13,733 bases of DNA from Eubacterium sp. (GCA_017425345.1 JAFOML010000066.1:1-13733), one strand, 5' to 3'; counted from the stretch's first letter, positions 6,991 to 13,525 are shown. Numbers and translations: made by a program. Notes: a model not told the origin generated them from the letters alone.

Positions 6991-8421
6991 TTACTCGAAA
7001 ATTTCGTATGTCTTCTTCAGTACAGCATCCGTATGATTGGTGATATCCCAGTAGATCGGATACATCTTGTCATAGATAGCTGTATTCTCTGCGATCGGCT
7101 GGAACTCGTCCTCGATCACGACCATATTCGCGACGGCCTCGTCAAAGCTCTCATAGACGCCTGCCGCGACGGCTGCGCAGATTGCGGAACCGAGACCGGC
7201 TGCGCCGTTGACTTTGTTCCTGACGGTACGGATATTCAGCACATCCGCGATGATCTGCATGAACAGGTCGCTGCCGGATCCGCCGCCGGTGACGATGACC
7301 TTATCGATCGTCACGCCGACCTCGTCTGTCATCGCAAAGATATATTTCTTCATCGTGAGCGCAACGGCCTCCAGGATGGAGCGGTAGATGTGCGCTCTCG
7401 TATGCCGTCCGTCGAACCCGATCATGATGCCCTTCTTGTATCTGGCATCGACCCACGGCAGCCAGTCCAGTACCGTCATCAGCCCGTTGCTTCCGACCGG
7501 AACGCCTTCTGCCTCGATGCTGAGCATCTCCTCGGCGGACATACCCTTTGCCGCCGCTTCCTTGGCGTACCCGTCGCCGAGCACATCGCGGAACCAGCTG
7601 ACGGTCCACATTCCTCTGCGGATTCCCCAGGTATCATAGAGGTACTTGTTCGGTACGCTGGAGAACTTCGGCCATGTATCGGTGGTGTTGCGCAGGAACT
7701 CTTTTCCTTCCATCATCGCCGCGGTATAGGTGCCGAGAGACAGGCAGACGGTATCGTCGCCCATGCAGCCGGTGCCAAGGCCCTCGACGGCTTTGTCATT
7801 GGAGGTCGCCACGACAGGCACGCCAACCGGAAATCCTGTTGCCGCAGCAGCATCCTCTGTAATGTATCCCAGCACATCGCCCGGCATCACGAGATCGAAC
7901 AGCATCTCGCGCGGCATGCCGCAGTCCTTGTAGAGCTGCGGATCCTCAGACCATGCCCAGGTGTCGACATCGATCGGCCATCCGCCTTCGTAGTTGCCGA
8001 CCGTATCCTTCTTCTCGCCGGTCAGGCGGTATGTGATGTAGCCGGAGGATGAGACGATGTATTTGACTTTCGGATTCTCATGGACATACGGCGCGGAGAC
8101 GCGGACATCCATCCAGGAGAGAGCCGGCTGCGCGAGCATGCAGTTCTCGTCGAGGTATGCTCTGCAGTAGCGGATCGTACAGAGTCCAATGCCCACGATA
8201 TCCTTAGGATCGCCCTCGAACTTCGCCATGCACTTCTTTCCGGCTTCGCAGATCGCGTCCCACCAGTCGTCATCCGGATGCTCTACGTAACCCGGCTGCG
8301 GGAGGTTGTATGGCTTCAGCGGGTGCTTCGCCTCGCAGACAATATTTCCCTTTACGTCGAAGATCAGTATTTTCGCGCTCTGGGAGCCTTCGTCGATACC
8401 GATGATATATTTCTCACTCAT
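6991..8421 (-). CDS. ygcE: FGGY-family carbohydrate/polyol kinase, YgcE-like
   Basis: This 476-residue kinase of the FGGY family (glycerol, xylulose, ribulose kinases) transfers phosphate from ATP to a sugar, ketose or polyol. The N-terminal phosphate motif YIIGIDEGSQSAK is at 5-17, the second-domain segment TSNDKAVEGLGTG at 206-218 (D209 is the likely catalytic base) and the ATP-site VIVTGGGSGSDLF at 375-387. From memory it resembles E. coli YgcE along its whole length, including EHPDDD, GYxTxRLTGE, MPGxVLG and GIRxGMWTVSWxRD. I chose the ATG at 8419-8421, not the in-frame ATG at 8457, because AAGGAG lies 6 nt upstream and the homology starts there. It lies 10 bp after the SDR stop, so the two form an operon. 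The substrate is unknown, as it is for E. coli YgcE as far as I recall. Confidence 0.9.
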   Translation of the reverse strand: MSEKYIIGIDEGSQSAKILIFDVKGNIVCEAKHPLKPYNLPQPGYVEHPDDDWWDAICEAGKKCMAKFEGDPKDIVGIGLCTIRYCRAYLDENCMLAQPALSWMDVRVSAPYVHENPKVKYIVSSSGYITYRLTGEKKDTVGNYEGGWPIDVDTWAWSEDPQLYKDCGMPREMLFDLVMPGDVLGYITEDAAAATGFPVGVPVVATSNDKAVEGLGTGCMGDDTVCLSLGTYTAAMMEGKEFLRNTTDTWPKFSSVPNKYLYDTWGIRRGMWTVSWFRDVLGDGYAKEAAAKGMSAEEMLSIEAEGVPVGSNGLMTVLDWLPWVDARYKKGIMIGFDGRHTRAHIYRSILEAVALTMKKYIFAMTDEVGVTIDKVIVTGGGSGSDLFMQIIADVLNIRTVRNKVNGAAGLGSAICAAVAAGVYESFDEAVANMVVIEDEFQPIAENTAIYDKMYPIYWDITNHTDAVLKKTYEIFE

Positions 8422-8431
8422 GTCTTGCTCC

Positions 8432-9220
8432 TTATCTGACCAGATAGCCGCCGTCAACGACCAGAACCGTACCGTTCACGTAATCCGCTGCCTTGCTGGC
8501 GAGGAATACCATTGCACCCATCAGATCCTGGCGCTCACCCCAGCGGTCCATCGGGATGTGGTTCTTGATCGCGACATACTTCGGATCGTCTTCATTGCCG
8601 CTGCCGGTACCGGCGGTCATTGCAGTCTGGAAGTAGCCCGGAGCAATGCCGTTGACGGTAATGCCGTATTTTCCGAGCTCGTCCGCATAGGCTTTGGTCA
8701 GGCCCATCAGACCGGCCTTCATCGCAGCGTATGCCGGGGAACCGAGTCCTCCGAGGAAGGAGAACAGCGAGCAGATATTGATGATCCTGCCGCTTCTCTG
8801 CGGGATCATATATCTTGCGACTGCATGGCTCAGATCAAATGCGCCGGTCAGATTGATTCCGATCATCGGATCCCACTGTTTTCTCGTAAAGTCCAGTACA
8901 TCCTCAATCAGGCAGATTCCTGCGCAGTTGACCAGGATATCGATGCTTCCGAATACTTCGACACACTTGTCCGCGACTTTGTCACAAAGGCCGTCTTCCA
9001 TGATATCGCCCTGCATGAAATAGTATTTGACGCCGCATGCCTCGATCAGCTTCTGGGTCTCGCCATCATCGTTGACTGCGGCGAAGCAGAAGATGTTTGC
9101 GCCGGCTTTAGCCAGTGCCAGAGAGAAGGTCTGGCCCAGTCCGCTGCAGCCGCCGGTTACGATTGCATTCTTACCCTTCAGTGAAAAGAAATCCATCGAG
9201 AAATCATTGATATTACGCAT
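8432..9220 (-). CDS. ygcW: SDR-family oxidoreductase, YgcW-like
   Basis: This is a 262-residue classical short-chain dehydrogenase/reductase that interconverts an alcohol and a carbonyl using NAD(P)H. The Rossmann motif TGGCSGLG is at 22-29, NCAG (98-101) replaces the usual NNAG, serines lie at 151/154, and the catalytic Y164/K168 pair is in YAAMK. It ends in VVDGGYLVR. From memory it closely follows E. coli YgcW, including FSMDFFSLKGK, DFxxxxWDPMI and NICSLFSxLGG. I chose the ATG at 9218-9220 because AAGGAGG (9227-9233) precedes it. The upstream in-frame ATG at 9259 lies inside the terminator hairpin. It is the first gene of a two-gene operon with the kinase, so it probably makes or recycles the kinase's substrate. 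Its expression should depend on the leader terminator. Confidence 0.9.
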   Translation of the reverse strand: MRNINDFSMDFFSLKGKNAIVTGGCSGLGQTFSLALAKAGANIFCFAAVNDDGETQKLIEACGVKYYFMQGDIMEDGLCDKVADKCVEVFGSIDILVNCAGICLIEDVLDFTRKQWDPMIGINLTGAFDLSHAVARYMIPQRSGRIINICSLFSFLGGLGSPAYAAMKAGLMGLTKAYADELGKYGITVNGIAPGYFQTAMTAGTGSGNEDDPKYVAIKNHIPMDRWGERQDLMGAMVFLASKAADYVNGTVLVVDGGYLVR

Positions 9221-9239
9221 ATGGTACCTCCTTGAAAAC

Positions 9240-9282
9240 AAAAAAGAAGGAATTCCCACACGAAACGTGGAAATTACCTTCT
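9240..9282 (-). terminator. Intrinsic terminator in the SDR-kinase leader (attenuator)
   Basis: On the minus strand, 9282-9267 pairs with 9259-9245: 15 base pairs, one G-U wobble, one bulged T at 9276 and a 7-nt loop. Six T (9245-9240) follow. It stands 20 bp before the SDR start codon and downstream of that gene's promoter. It therefore acts as a conditional stop within the leader, not at the end of a gene. Confidence 0.9.
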
Positions 9283-9301
9283 CTTACGCTCTAAGTAACT
9301 T
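9271..9301 (-). promoter_or_regulatory. Antiterminator element in the SDR-kinase leader
   Basis: The bases at 9301-9295 (AAGTTAC) pair with 9277-9271 (GTAATTT) around a 17-nt loop, TTAGAGCGTAAGAGAAG. The 3' arm of this stem is part of the terminator's 5' arm, so the two structures exclude each other. The loop core AGAGC NN AAGAGAA and the GTTAC/GTAAY frame recur in the transporter leader (10108-10136). The predicted transcript starts near 9302, so the outermost pairs may be missing. Recognition by the GlpP-like protein is inferred. Confidence 0.75.
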
Positions 9302-9308
9302 TACAGAC

Positions 9309-9337
9309 AGTTTAGCCTACTCTTTCTCATTTGTCAA
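9309..9337 (-). promoter_or_regulatory. Promoter of the SDR-kinase operon
   Basis: On the minus strand, a perfect TTGACA (9332-9337) is followed after 17 bp by TAAACT (9309-9314). The predicted start is near 9302, giving a leader of about 80 nt that contains the antiterminator element and terminator. Confidence 0.8.
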
Positions 9338-9344
9338 TATATTG

Positions 9345-9358
9345 TTTCAAATCTGAAA
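9345..9358. repeat. Short inverted repeat between divergent promoters
   Basis: TTTCA (9345-9349) and TGAAA (9354-9358) flank AATC, just upstream of the SDR promoter's -35. It might be a protein-binding site, but a repeat this short and AT-rich can arise by chance. Confidence 0.25.
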
Positions 9359-9370
9359 ATTAATTCCCGT

Positions 9371-9384
9371 AACACGCGGGTGTT
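9371..9384. repeat. Short inverted repeat next to the antiterminator-gene promoter
   Basis: AACAC (9371-9375) and GTGTT (9380-9384) flank GCGG and end 1 bp before the -35 box of the antiterminator gene. Its position suits an operator, but nothing else supports this. Confidence 0.3.
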
Positions 9385-9385
9385 C

Positions 9386-9414
9386 TTGCATGAACAGACT
9401 TTGTGTATTATAAT
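9386..9414 (+). promoter_or_regulatory. Promoter of the GlpP-like antiterminator gene
   Basis: TTGCAT (9386-9391) and a perfect TATAAT (9409-9414) are 17 bp apart. The short leader that follows (to 9455) has no terminator or AGAGC-type element, so the regulator gene itself seems not to be under antitermination. Confidence 0.8.
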
Positions 9415-9455
9415 TGGTACAACATTAGTGGGGTAAAGTAAGAAAGGAAAACAGC

Positions 9456-10037
9456 ATGGGACGAAAACTCACCAAAACCATTTTTGTGGAAGCAACGGAA
9501 AACTGTCCCGTAATCCCGGAAGTCAAGAACGATGAGTGGCTGGAATCGCTGGACCGTTCTGAGAGCGAACTCGTTTACATTATATATGGGGATGTCTGCA
9601 CGATCCCGGATATTGTAGAGCGGGCTAAGAGGAAAGGAAAAACCGTACTGGTACACATCGATCTGATCGATGGCCTTGCGAATAAGGCGATCGCCGTGGA
9701 TTTTATCAAGAAGTACACCAGGGCGGACGGCATCATCAGCACCAAGCACGCGATGATCAAGCGGGCAAACGAGCTGGGCTTGTTCTCGATCCAGCGCTTC
9801 TTTATGATGGACGGCATCACGTACGGAAACATTGAGCGGCATGTCCGCCTGAGTGATCCGGATATCGTGGAACTGATGCCTGCAGGGCTCTCCAAGGTGC
9901 TGCACTGGCTGACGGACAGTATCCACAGGCCGGTGGTCGCTTCCGGTCTGACGCAGGACAAGGATGATATTATCGCTGCGCTCTCCGCCGGCGCGATCGC
10001 GGTTGCGACCTCAAACCGGGACCTCTGGAATGTATAA
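9456..10037 (+). CDS. GlpP-family transcription antiterminator
   Basis: This 193-residue protein belongs to the GlpP family. B. subtilis GlpP, the known member, binds glycerol 3-phosphate and prevents termination in the leaders of glp genes. Family blocks are LVHIDLIDGLANK (65-77), DGIISTK (91-97), FFMMDG (115-120), IVELMPAGLSKV (137-148), RPVVASGLTQDKDDI (158-172) and GAIAVATSNRDLW (179-191). The last resembles the phosphate-binding end of this TIM-barrel-like fold. VELMPAG and ASGL differ slightly from the MPG and AGGL forms I remember for true GlpP, so the effector may be another phosphorylated metabolite. A weak AAAGGA site precedes the ATG. The gene sits between two leaders with matching terminator/antiterminator RNAs, which are its likely targets. 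E. coli has a similar protein, YgcP, near ygcW/ygcE (from memory). It should act in the cytoplasm on nascent RNA. Confidence 0.9.
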   Translation: MGRKLTKTIFVEATENCPVIPEVKNDEWLESLDRSESELVYIIYGDVCTIPDIVERAKRKGKTVLVHIDLIDGLANKAIAVDFIKKYTRADGIISTKHAMIKRANELGLFSIQRFFMMDGITYGNIERHVRLSDPDIVELMPAGLSKVLHWLTDSIHRPVVASGLTQDKDDIIAALSAGAIAVATSNRDLWNV

Positions 10038-10074
10038 CCACATATTGGTAATTCCTATTTCCAGCATTTAATTA

Positions 10075-10103
10075 TTGACAATTCAGACTTTATACTTTAT
10101 TAT
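10075..10103 (+). promoter_or_regulatory. Promoter of the BCCT transporter gene
   Basis: A perfect TTGACA (10075-10080) and TATTAT (10098-10103) are 17 bp apart. The predicted start is near 10110, giving a leader of about 90 nt before the transporter ATG. It starts 37 bp after the antiterminator gene's stop, so the transporter can be transcribed separately. Confidence 0.85.
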
Positions 10104-10107
10104 GAAT

Positions 10108-10136
10108 GTGTTACCAGAGCAGAAGAGAAGTAACAT
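10108..10136 (+). promoter_or_regulatory. Antiterminator element in the transporter leader
   Basis: The bases at 10108-10114 (GTGTTAC) pair with 10130-10136 (GTAACAT), with one G-U wobble, around the 15-nt loop CAGAGCAGAAGAGAA. The 3' arm overlaps the terminator's 5' arm. Loop and frame match the element at 9271-9301 on the other strand. The transcript probably starts at 10109-10110, so the outer pair may not form. Confidence 0.78.
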
Positions 10137-10165
10137 CCCCGTGGGGGAATGTTGCTTCTTTTTTT
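10126..10165 (+). terminator. Intrinsic terminator in the transporter leader (attenuator)
   Basis: The arms 10126-10140 and 10144-10159 form 15 pairs (one G-U wobble, one bulged A at 10148) with a GTG loop, followed by a run of seven T (10159-10165, its first T paired in the stem). It lies between the transporter promoter and its ribosome binding site, 35 bp before the ATG, so it conditionally blocks expression. Confidence 0.92.
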
Positions 10166-10200
10166 GTACTATCAACCAACATTTTATACAAGGAGGTATT

Positions 10201-11826
10201 ATGGACACTTCTAAGAAGCAAATCCGTTGGGGCGTCTTCCTGATTCCATGGCTGCTTGCGATTGCGACGGTCATCCTGAACTTTGTCAGTGGAGAAGCAT
10301 TCAACGCGACAATCATGGCCATCACCAACTTTATTCTGGACAAGTTCTCCTGGATGTTCGCGCTGATGGCATTCACCTGCGTCGTCCTGATCATCGCAGC
10401 CTACTTCACGAAATTCGGTGGCGTTCGCATCGGCGGCCGCAAAGCAAGACCGATCATGAACATGTCCAACTATGTATGGATCGTACTGTGCACGATCATG
10501 GCAGCAGGAATCCTGCTGTGGGCATGCGCGGAGCCGCTGTATCACTACTACGGACCGCCGACATCGGTAACCGCTGAATCTCCGGATGCCATCAACTTCC
10601 TGATGAAGGACATCTTCCTGGAGTGGACATTCACCCCGATGTGCATCTACGGCGCTCCGGCGATCCTCTTCGCATTCCTGTTCTATAATGCGAAGAAAAA
10701 GTATTCGCTCGGAAGCCTGCTCTATCCGGCACTGCCGTATCACACAGCAGAAAAGTGCTCCCCGATCGTAGACGTGATCTGCCTTCTGGCTCTTGTCTGC
10801 GGTATGGCAGCCAGCATGGGTTCCGCAGTATTCCTGCTGGCAGAGGGTTCCGCTTCTCTGACAGGCGGTGCGATCACCTCCGGTCCGGCTGTATGGACGA
10901 TCGTCGGCGCAGTTATCGTCGCTGCATTCGTCGCATCCGCAGTATCCGGCCTGATGAACGGAATCCGTATTCTCTCCACGATCAACTCCAGAATCTACAT
11001 GGTACTCGGTCTCTTCGTATTCATCTTTGGACCGACGTTCTACATTCTGAGCCTGACCGTTGAGGGATTCGGCGCATACTTGACCGATTTCTGCAGAATG
11101 TCTCTGTTCGTCTCCGCTGCTGATGGAGATGGATGGGCATGGTGGTGGCCGGTATTCTACTGGTGCAACTGGATGGCATGGATGCCGGTAACTTCCGTAT
11201 TCCTTGGCCGTATCTCCAGAGGCTACACCGTAAGAGAAGCTATCCGTGTAATCGTCGTTTATCCGTCCCTGTTCTCCGTAGCATGGCTGGGACTGTTCTC
11301 CAGTTCCTCCATGTACTATGAGCTGGCAGGAAAGGGAATCAACGATGCTATGACCAATGGCGGAACCGCTGCTGCTACCTATGCGGTACTCCAGCAGATG
11401 CCGATCTCCGTTGTCACCATCACGGTATTCCTGCTCATCGTTCTGGTATCGTTCGTTACTGCTTCTGACTCCAATACCAACGCAATGTCCGGACTGTGCA
11501 TGGACGGACTGTCGGCAGAAGACCAGGAATCTCCGTCCTGGCTGAAGATCGTCTGGGGAGTTACCATCGGCGCAATGTGCATCATCTTCGTAAATGCATT
11601 CCAGACCACAGACGCTCTGAAGTATCTGTCCAACCTGGGTGGATTCCCGATCGTATTCTTCCTGGTCATCATCACGATCTCCTTCGTAAAGGTCATGATG
11701 AACCCGATGAAGTACGATACGTTCAAGGAAGACTACGACGAATATGGCCGTCCGTATCCTTCCGAGAGACTGCGTTCTGAGCAGGATGATCACGTAGCAG
11801 CTAAGAAAGAAGCTAAGACAGCATAA
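10201..11826 (+). CDS. BCCT-family (betaine/carnitine/choline-type) transporter
   Basis: This is a 541-residue inner-membrane transporter with about 12 hydrophobic segments. It carries the BCCT signature around 312-347: a Trp-rich run, FYWCNWMAWMP, then FLGRISRGYTVREAI. The family moves betaine, carnitine, choline or related zwitterions, by sodium symport or exchange. By alignment from memory to CaiT numbering, W142, Y150, W316 and W324 of the aromatic cage are kept. M147 and N323 replace two tryptophans, and the glycine-rich TM3 stretch of BetP reads AAGILLWACAEP (101-112). The specificity therefore cannot be assigned. The charged tail (about 505-541) is short. The ATG at 10201 follows AAGGAGG (10190-10196). 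An upstream in-frame TTG at 10075 would put the start inside the promoter. Expression is probably governed by the leader terminator. It partners the SDR-kinase operon as the likely uptake system. Confidence 0.92.
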   Translation: MDTSKKQIRWGVFLIPWLLAIATVILNFVSGEAFNATIMAITNFILDKFSWMFALMAFTCVVLIIAAYFTKFGGVRIGGRKARPIMNMSNYVWIVLCTIMAAGILLWACAEPLYHYYGPPTSVTAESPDAINFLMKDIFLEWTFTPMCIYGAPAILFAFLFYNAKKKYSLGSLLYPALPYHTAEKCSPIVDVICLLALVCGMAASMGSAVFLLAEGSASLTGGAITSGPAVWTIVGAVIVAAFVASAVSGLMNGIRILSTINSRIYMVLGLFVFIFGPTFYILSLTVEGFGAYLTDFCRMSLFVSAADGDGWAWWWPVFYWCNWMAWMPVTSVFLGRISRGYTVREAIRVIVVYPSLFSVAWLGLFSSSSMYYELAGKGINDAMTNGGTAAATYAVLQQMPISVVTITVFLLIVLVSFVTASDSNTNAMSGLCMDGLSAEDQESPSWLKIVWGVTIGAMCIIFVNAFQTTDALKYLSNLGGFPIVFFLVIITISFVKVMMNPMKYDTFKEDYDEYGRPYPSERLRSEQDDHVAAKKEAKTA

Positions 11827-11846
11827 TATACGCAACTTGCGATTAG

Positions 11847-11873
11847 AAACGGGCTGCCTCGTGCAGCCCGTTT
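11847..11873 (+). terminator. Terminator after the BCCT transporter gene
   Basis: A perfect 11-bp stem, AAACGGGCTGC (11847-11857) with GCAGCCCGTTT (11863-11873), has the loop CTCGT. The downstream T-tract is only the TTT at the end of the stem, so some readthrough into the next gene is likely. Confidence 0.75.
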
Positions 11874-11897
11874 CCAACAAGAAGAAAGGCTTTACAT

Positions 11898-12464
11898 ATG
11901 GCAGCATTCAAGAAGAAAAAAGAAGAGCAACCCATTTACCTGGACGAGAATACGAAAGAATTCTACCGGTTCGACTATAAGCTGACCTACGAGGAGGCTT
12001 ATGCGGCATTCTCCCTTCTGGCATTTAAATGGAGCCACAGATACCGCATCATCGCAGGTGTCGGTCTCACCGGCATTGCCGTCGCGCTTCTGATCTTCTT
12101 CGCGCTGGATCCGCAGAAGATCCATTTCTTCTTCATGGCTGCGATGGCGGTCCTCCTCCTGTTCTATCTGATCTATGTGCCAACGCTGAAAGCGCGGCGC
12201 GGCGCCAAAGCGGTTGTCAATTCCCGCGGTACGTTTAAGGTGGAGATCCGGGATATCGGAACCATCAGCATGCCTCATGCGGAAGCGATCGACCTCGCCG
12301 GGGATAAGGATTCCCGCGCGATCGAAACGGAGGATCTCTTTGTGATCCGTCCCAACAGCGGGAACACCTTCTGCATACCCAAGCGGGTCATGAAGCCGGA
12401 TGAGATCGAAGGCGTCCGGGATATCCTCGGTGCTTACATCAAACTCGTCCGTCAGGATCAATAA
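11898..12464 (+). CDS. YcxB-like two-helix membrane protein of unknown function
   Basis: This 188-residue protein has a charged N-terminus (AAFKKKKEE), two adjacent membrane helices at about 50-70 and 76-96, and a cytoplasmic C-terminal domain of about 90 residues. The layout and the ending (TEDLFVIRPNSGNTFCIPKRVMKPDEI, about 144-170) match YcxB-like proteins, whose role is not known. A GAAAGG site lies 8 nt before the ATG. I see no clear promoter between the transporter's terminator and this gene, so it may depend on readthrough. It has its own strong terminator. The assignment to YcxB-like is moderate. Confidence 0.7.
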   Translation: MAAFKKKKEEQPIYLDENTKEFYRFDYKLTYEEAYAAFSLLAFKWSHRYRIIAGVGLTGIAVALLIFFALDPQKIHFFFMAAMAVLLLFYLIYVPTLKARRGAKAVVNSRGTFKVEIRDIGTISMPHAEAIDLAGDKDSRAIETEDLFVIRPNSGNTFCIPKRVMKPDEIEGVRDILGAYIKLVRQDQ

Positions 12465-12474
12465 GACAGGCTCG

Positions 12475-12508
12475 GAACCGGAAGACCCACTTCCGGTTCT
12501 ATTTTTTT
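12475..12508 (+). terminator. Strong intrinsic terminator after the YcxB-like gene
   Basis: A perfect 10-bp stem, GAACCGGAAG (12475-12484) with CTTCCGGTTC (12490-12499), has a 5-nt loop and is followed by seven T (12502-12508). It separates the YcxB-like gene from the lipid kinase gene. Confidence 0.93.
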
Positions 12509-12529
12509 ACCCTCTTGTCAAAAATAGTA

Positions 12530-12538
12530 TGCTATACT
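12530..12538 (+). promoter_or_regulatory. Extended -10 promoter for the lipid kinase gene
   Basis: TGC-TATACT (12530-12538) is an extended -10 element. No good -35 is seen at 17 bp; the TTGTCA at 12515-12520 is only 12 bp away. Transcription would start near 12545, leaving about 15 nt with the AGGAGG site. Confidence 0.55.
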
Positions 12539-12559
12539 GGTTTTGACAGGAGGACTCTT

Positions 12560-13504
12560 ATGCAGTACTACTTTATCATCAATCCGGCTTCCGGACAGGG
12601 AAAGGCCGCCGGCCCGCTGCGGATGCAAATCGAAGAAGCCTTCCGTGAGACGGGGATCACACCGCAGATCTTTGAGACTGCCGGCGTACGCGATGCAGAA
12701 GTGATCGCAGCGCAGATCGCGCGCGAGCTTGACGGAGAACCTGCGCGGGTATGGGCATGCGGCGGAGACGGAACCGCCGGTGAGACGGTCTGCGGGCTTA
12801 CCGGGCATCCGAACATCGCGTTCGGCATCATTCCGATCGGTACCGGAAACGACTCCATCCGCAACTTCGGGCTTCCCAAGGAAGCTTTTCTGGACGTCCG
12901 TGCGCAGCTGAACGGCAGCGTGCAGCAGATCGATCTGATGCAGTATACCGGCATCGTGAACGGGAAGGACGAGACCCGCTTCTGTGTGAACATGTTCAAC
13001 AACGGATTTGACAGCAATGTTGTTGCAGCCGCTGCACAGCTAAAGACATTGCCGCTCATCTCCGGATCCTTCGCCTACTATCTCGGCATCATCCAGATGC
13101 TCATCGAAAAGCGCGGGATCAGTCTGAAAATCTATGCAGATGACGAGCAGGTCAGCGCCGGAAATGTGCTGCTCTGCGCCATCGCAAACGGGAGTTACTG
13201 CGGAGGCGGCGTATATTCCAGCCCGCAGGCGGTCATGAACGACGGCCTCATGGATCTCAGCATCATCAAGGATACCACCCGCAGACGGTTCATCAAGCTG
13301 TTCCCCTCCTATGCCAAAGGAGAACACCTGAACCGGGATGACATACACGACCTGATCTCCGTTTATAAGTGCAAGACTGTCCGGCTTCTTCCTGACGGCA
13401 CGAATGATTTCCTGTTCTGCGCGGATGGTGAGATCAACCGGACGACCGGCCTAACGATCACCGTCGTTCCGGGCGCGCTGCCGTTTATTGTTCCGCAGCC
13501 GTAG
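12560..13504 (+). CDS. Diacylglycerol/lipid kinase-family protein (YegS/DagK/BmrU type)
   Basis: This 314-residue protein belongs to the diacylglycerol kinase catalytic family, soluble bacterial enzymes that phosphorylate lipids such as diacylglycerol at the membrane surface. IINPASGQGKA (6-16), the nucleotide-binding GGDGT (68-72) and PIGTGND (92-98) form the N-terminal half. GGGVYSSPQAVMNDGLMDL (215-233) and ADGE (288-291) belong to the C-terminal beta-sandwich. The length is typical (about 290-340). I chose the ATG at 12560, with AGGAGG (12548-12553) upstream. An upstream in-frame TTG at 12515 lies before the predicted transcription start. It is flanked by a terminator on each side, so it is probably a single-gene unit. 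The lipid substrate cannot be told. Confidence 0.92.
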   Translation: MQYYFIINPASGQGKAAGPLRMQIEEAFRETGITPQIFETAGVRDAEVIAAQIARELDGEPARVWACGGDGTAGETVCGLTGHPNIAFGIIPIGTGNDSIRNFGLPKEAFLDVRAQLNGSVQQIDLMQYTGIVNGKDETRFCVNMFNNGFDSNVVAAAAQLKTLPLISGSFAYYLGIIQMLIEKRGISLKIYADDEQVSAGNVLLCAIANGSYCGGGVYSSPQAVMNDGLMDLSIIKDTTRRRFIKLFPSYAKGEHLNRDDIHDLISVYKCKTVRLLPDGTNDFLFCADGEINRTTGLTITVVPGALPFIVPQP

Positions 13505-13525
13505 CAGACTCATTCAAAGAATAGA

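Noticed and set aside
6973..8052. A 359-codon plus-strand open frame opposite the kinase gene
   Set aside because: It has no start signal and no motif, and the kinase on the other strand matches FGGY proteins across its length.
9221..9259. An upstream in-frame start that would add 13 residues to the SDR
   Set aside because: That ATG lies inside the leader terminator hairpin without a ribosome binding site, whereas AAGGAGG directly precedes the ATG at 9220.
10075..10200. A 42-residue N-terminal extension of the transporter from a TTG start
   Set aside because: It would begin in the -35 box of the promoter and run through the terminator. AAGGAGG precedes the ATG at 10201, and the BCCT homology begins there.
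10075..11826. A carnitine-degradation locus (BCCT transporter plus acyl-CoA dehydrogenase)
   Set aside because: The acyl-CoA dehydrogenase has a separate promoter and is separated by the kinase and SDR. No CoA-transferase, CoA-ligase or crotonobetaine hydratase is present, and the transporter's cage is altered.
10111..11907. A 598-codon open frame on the minus strand opposite the BCCT gene
   Set aside because: The product is hydrophilic and low-complexity, with no recognisable domain, and it ends within the transporter's leader terminator. The plus-strand frame is clearly a BCCT transporter.
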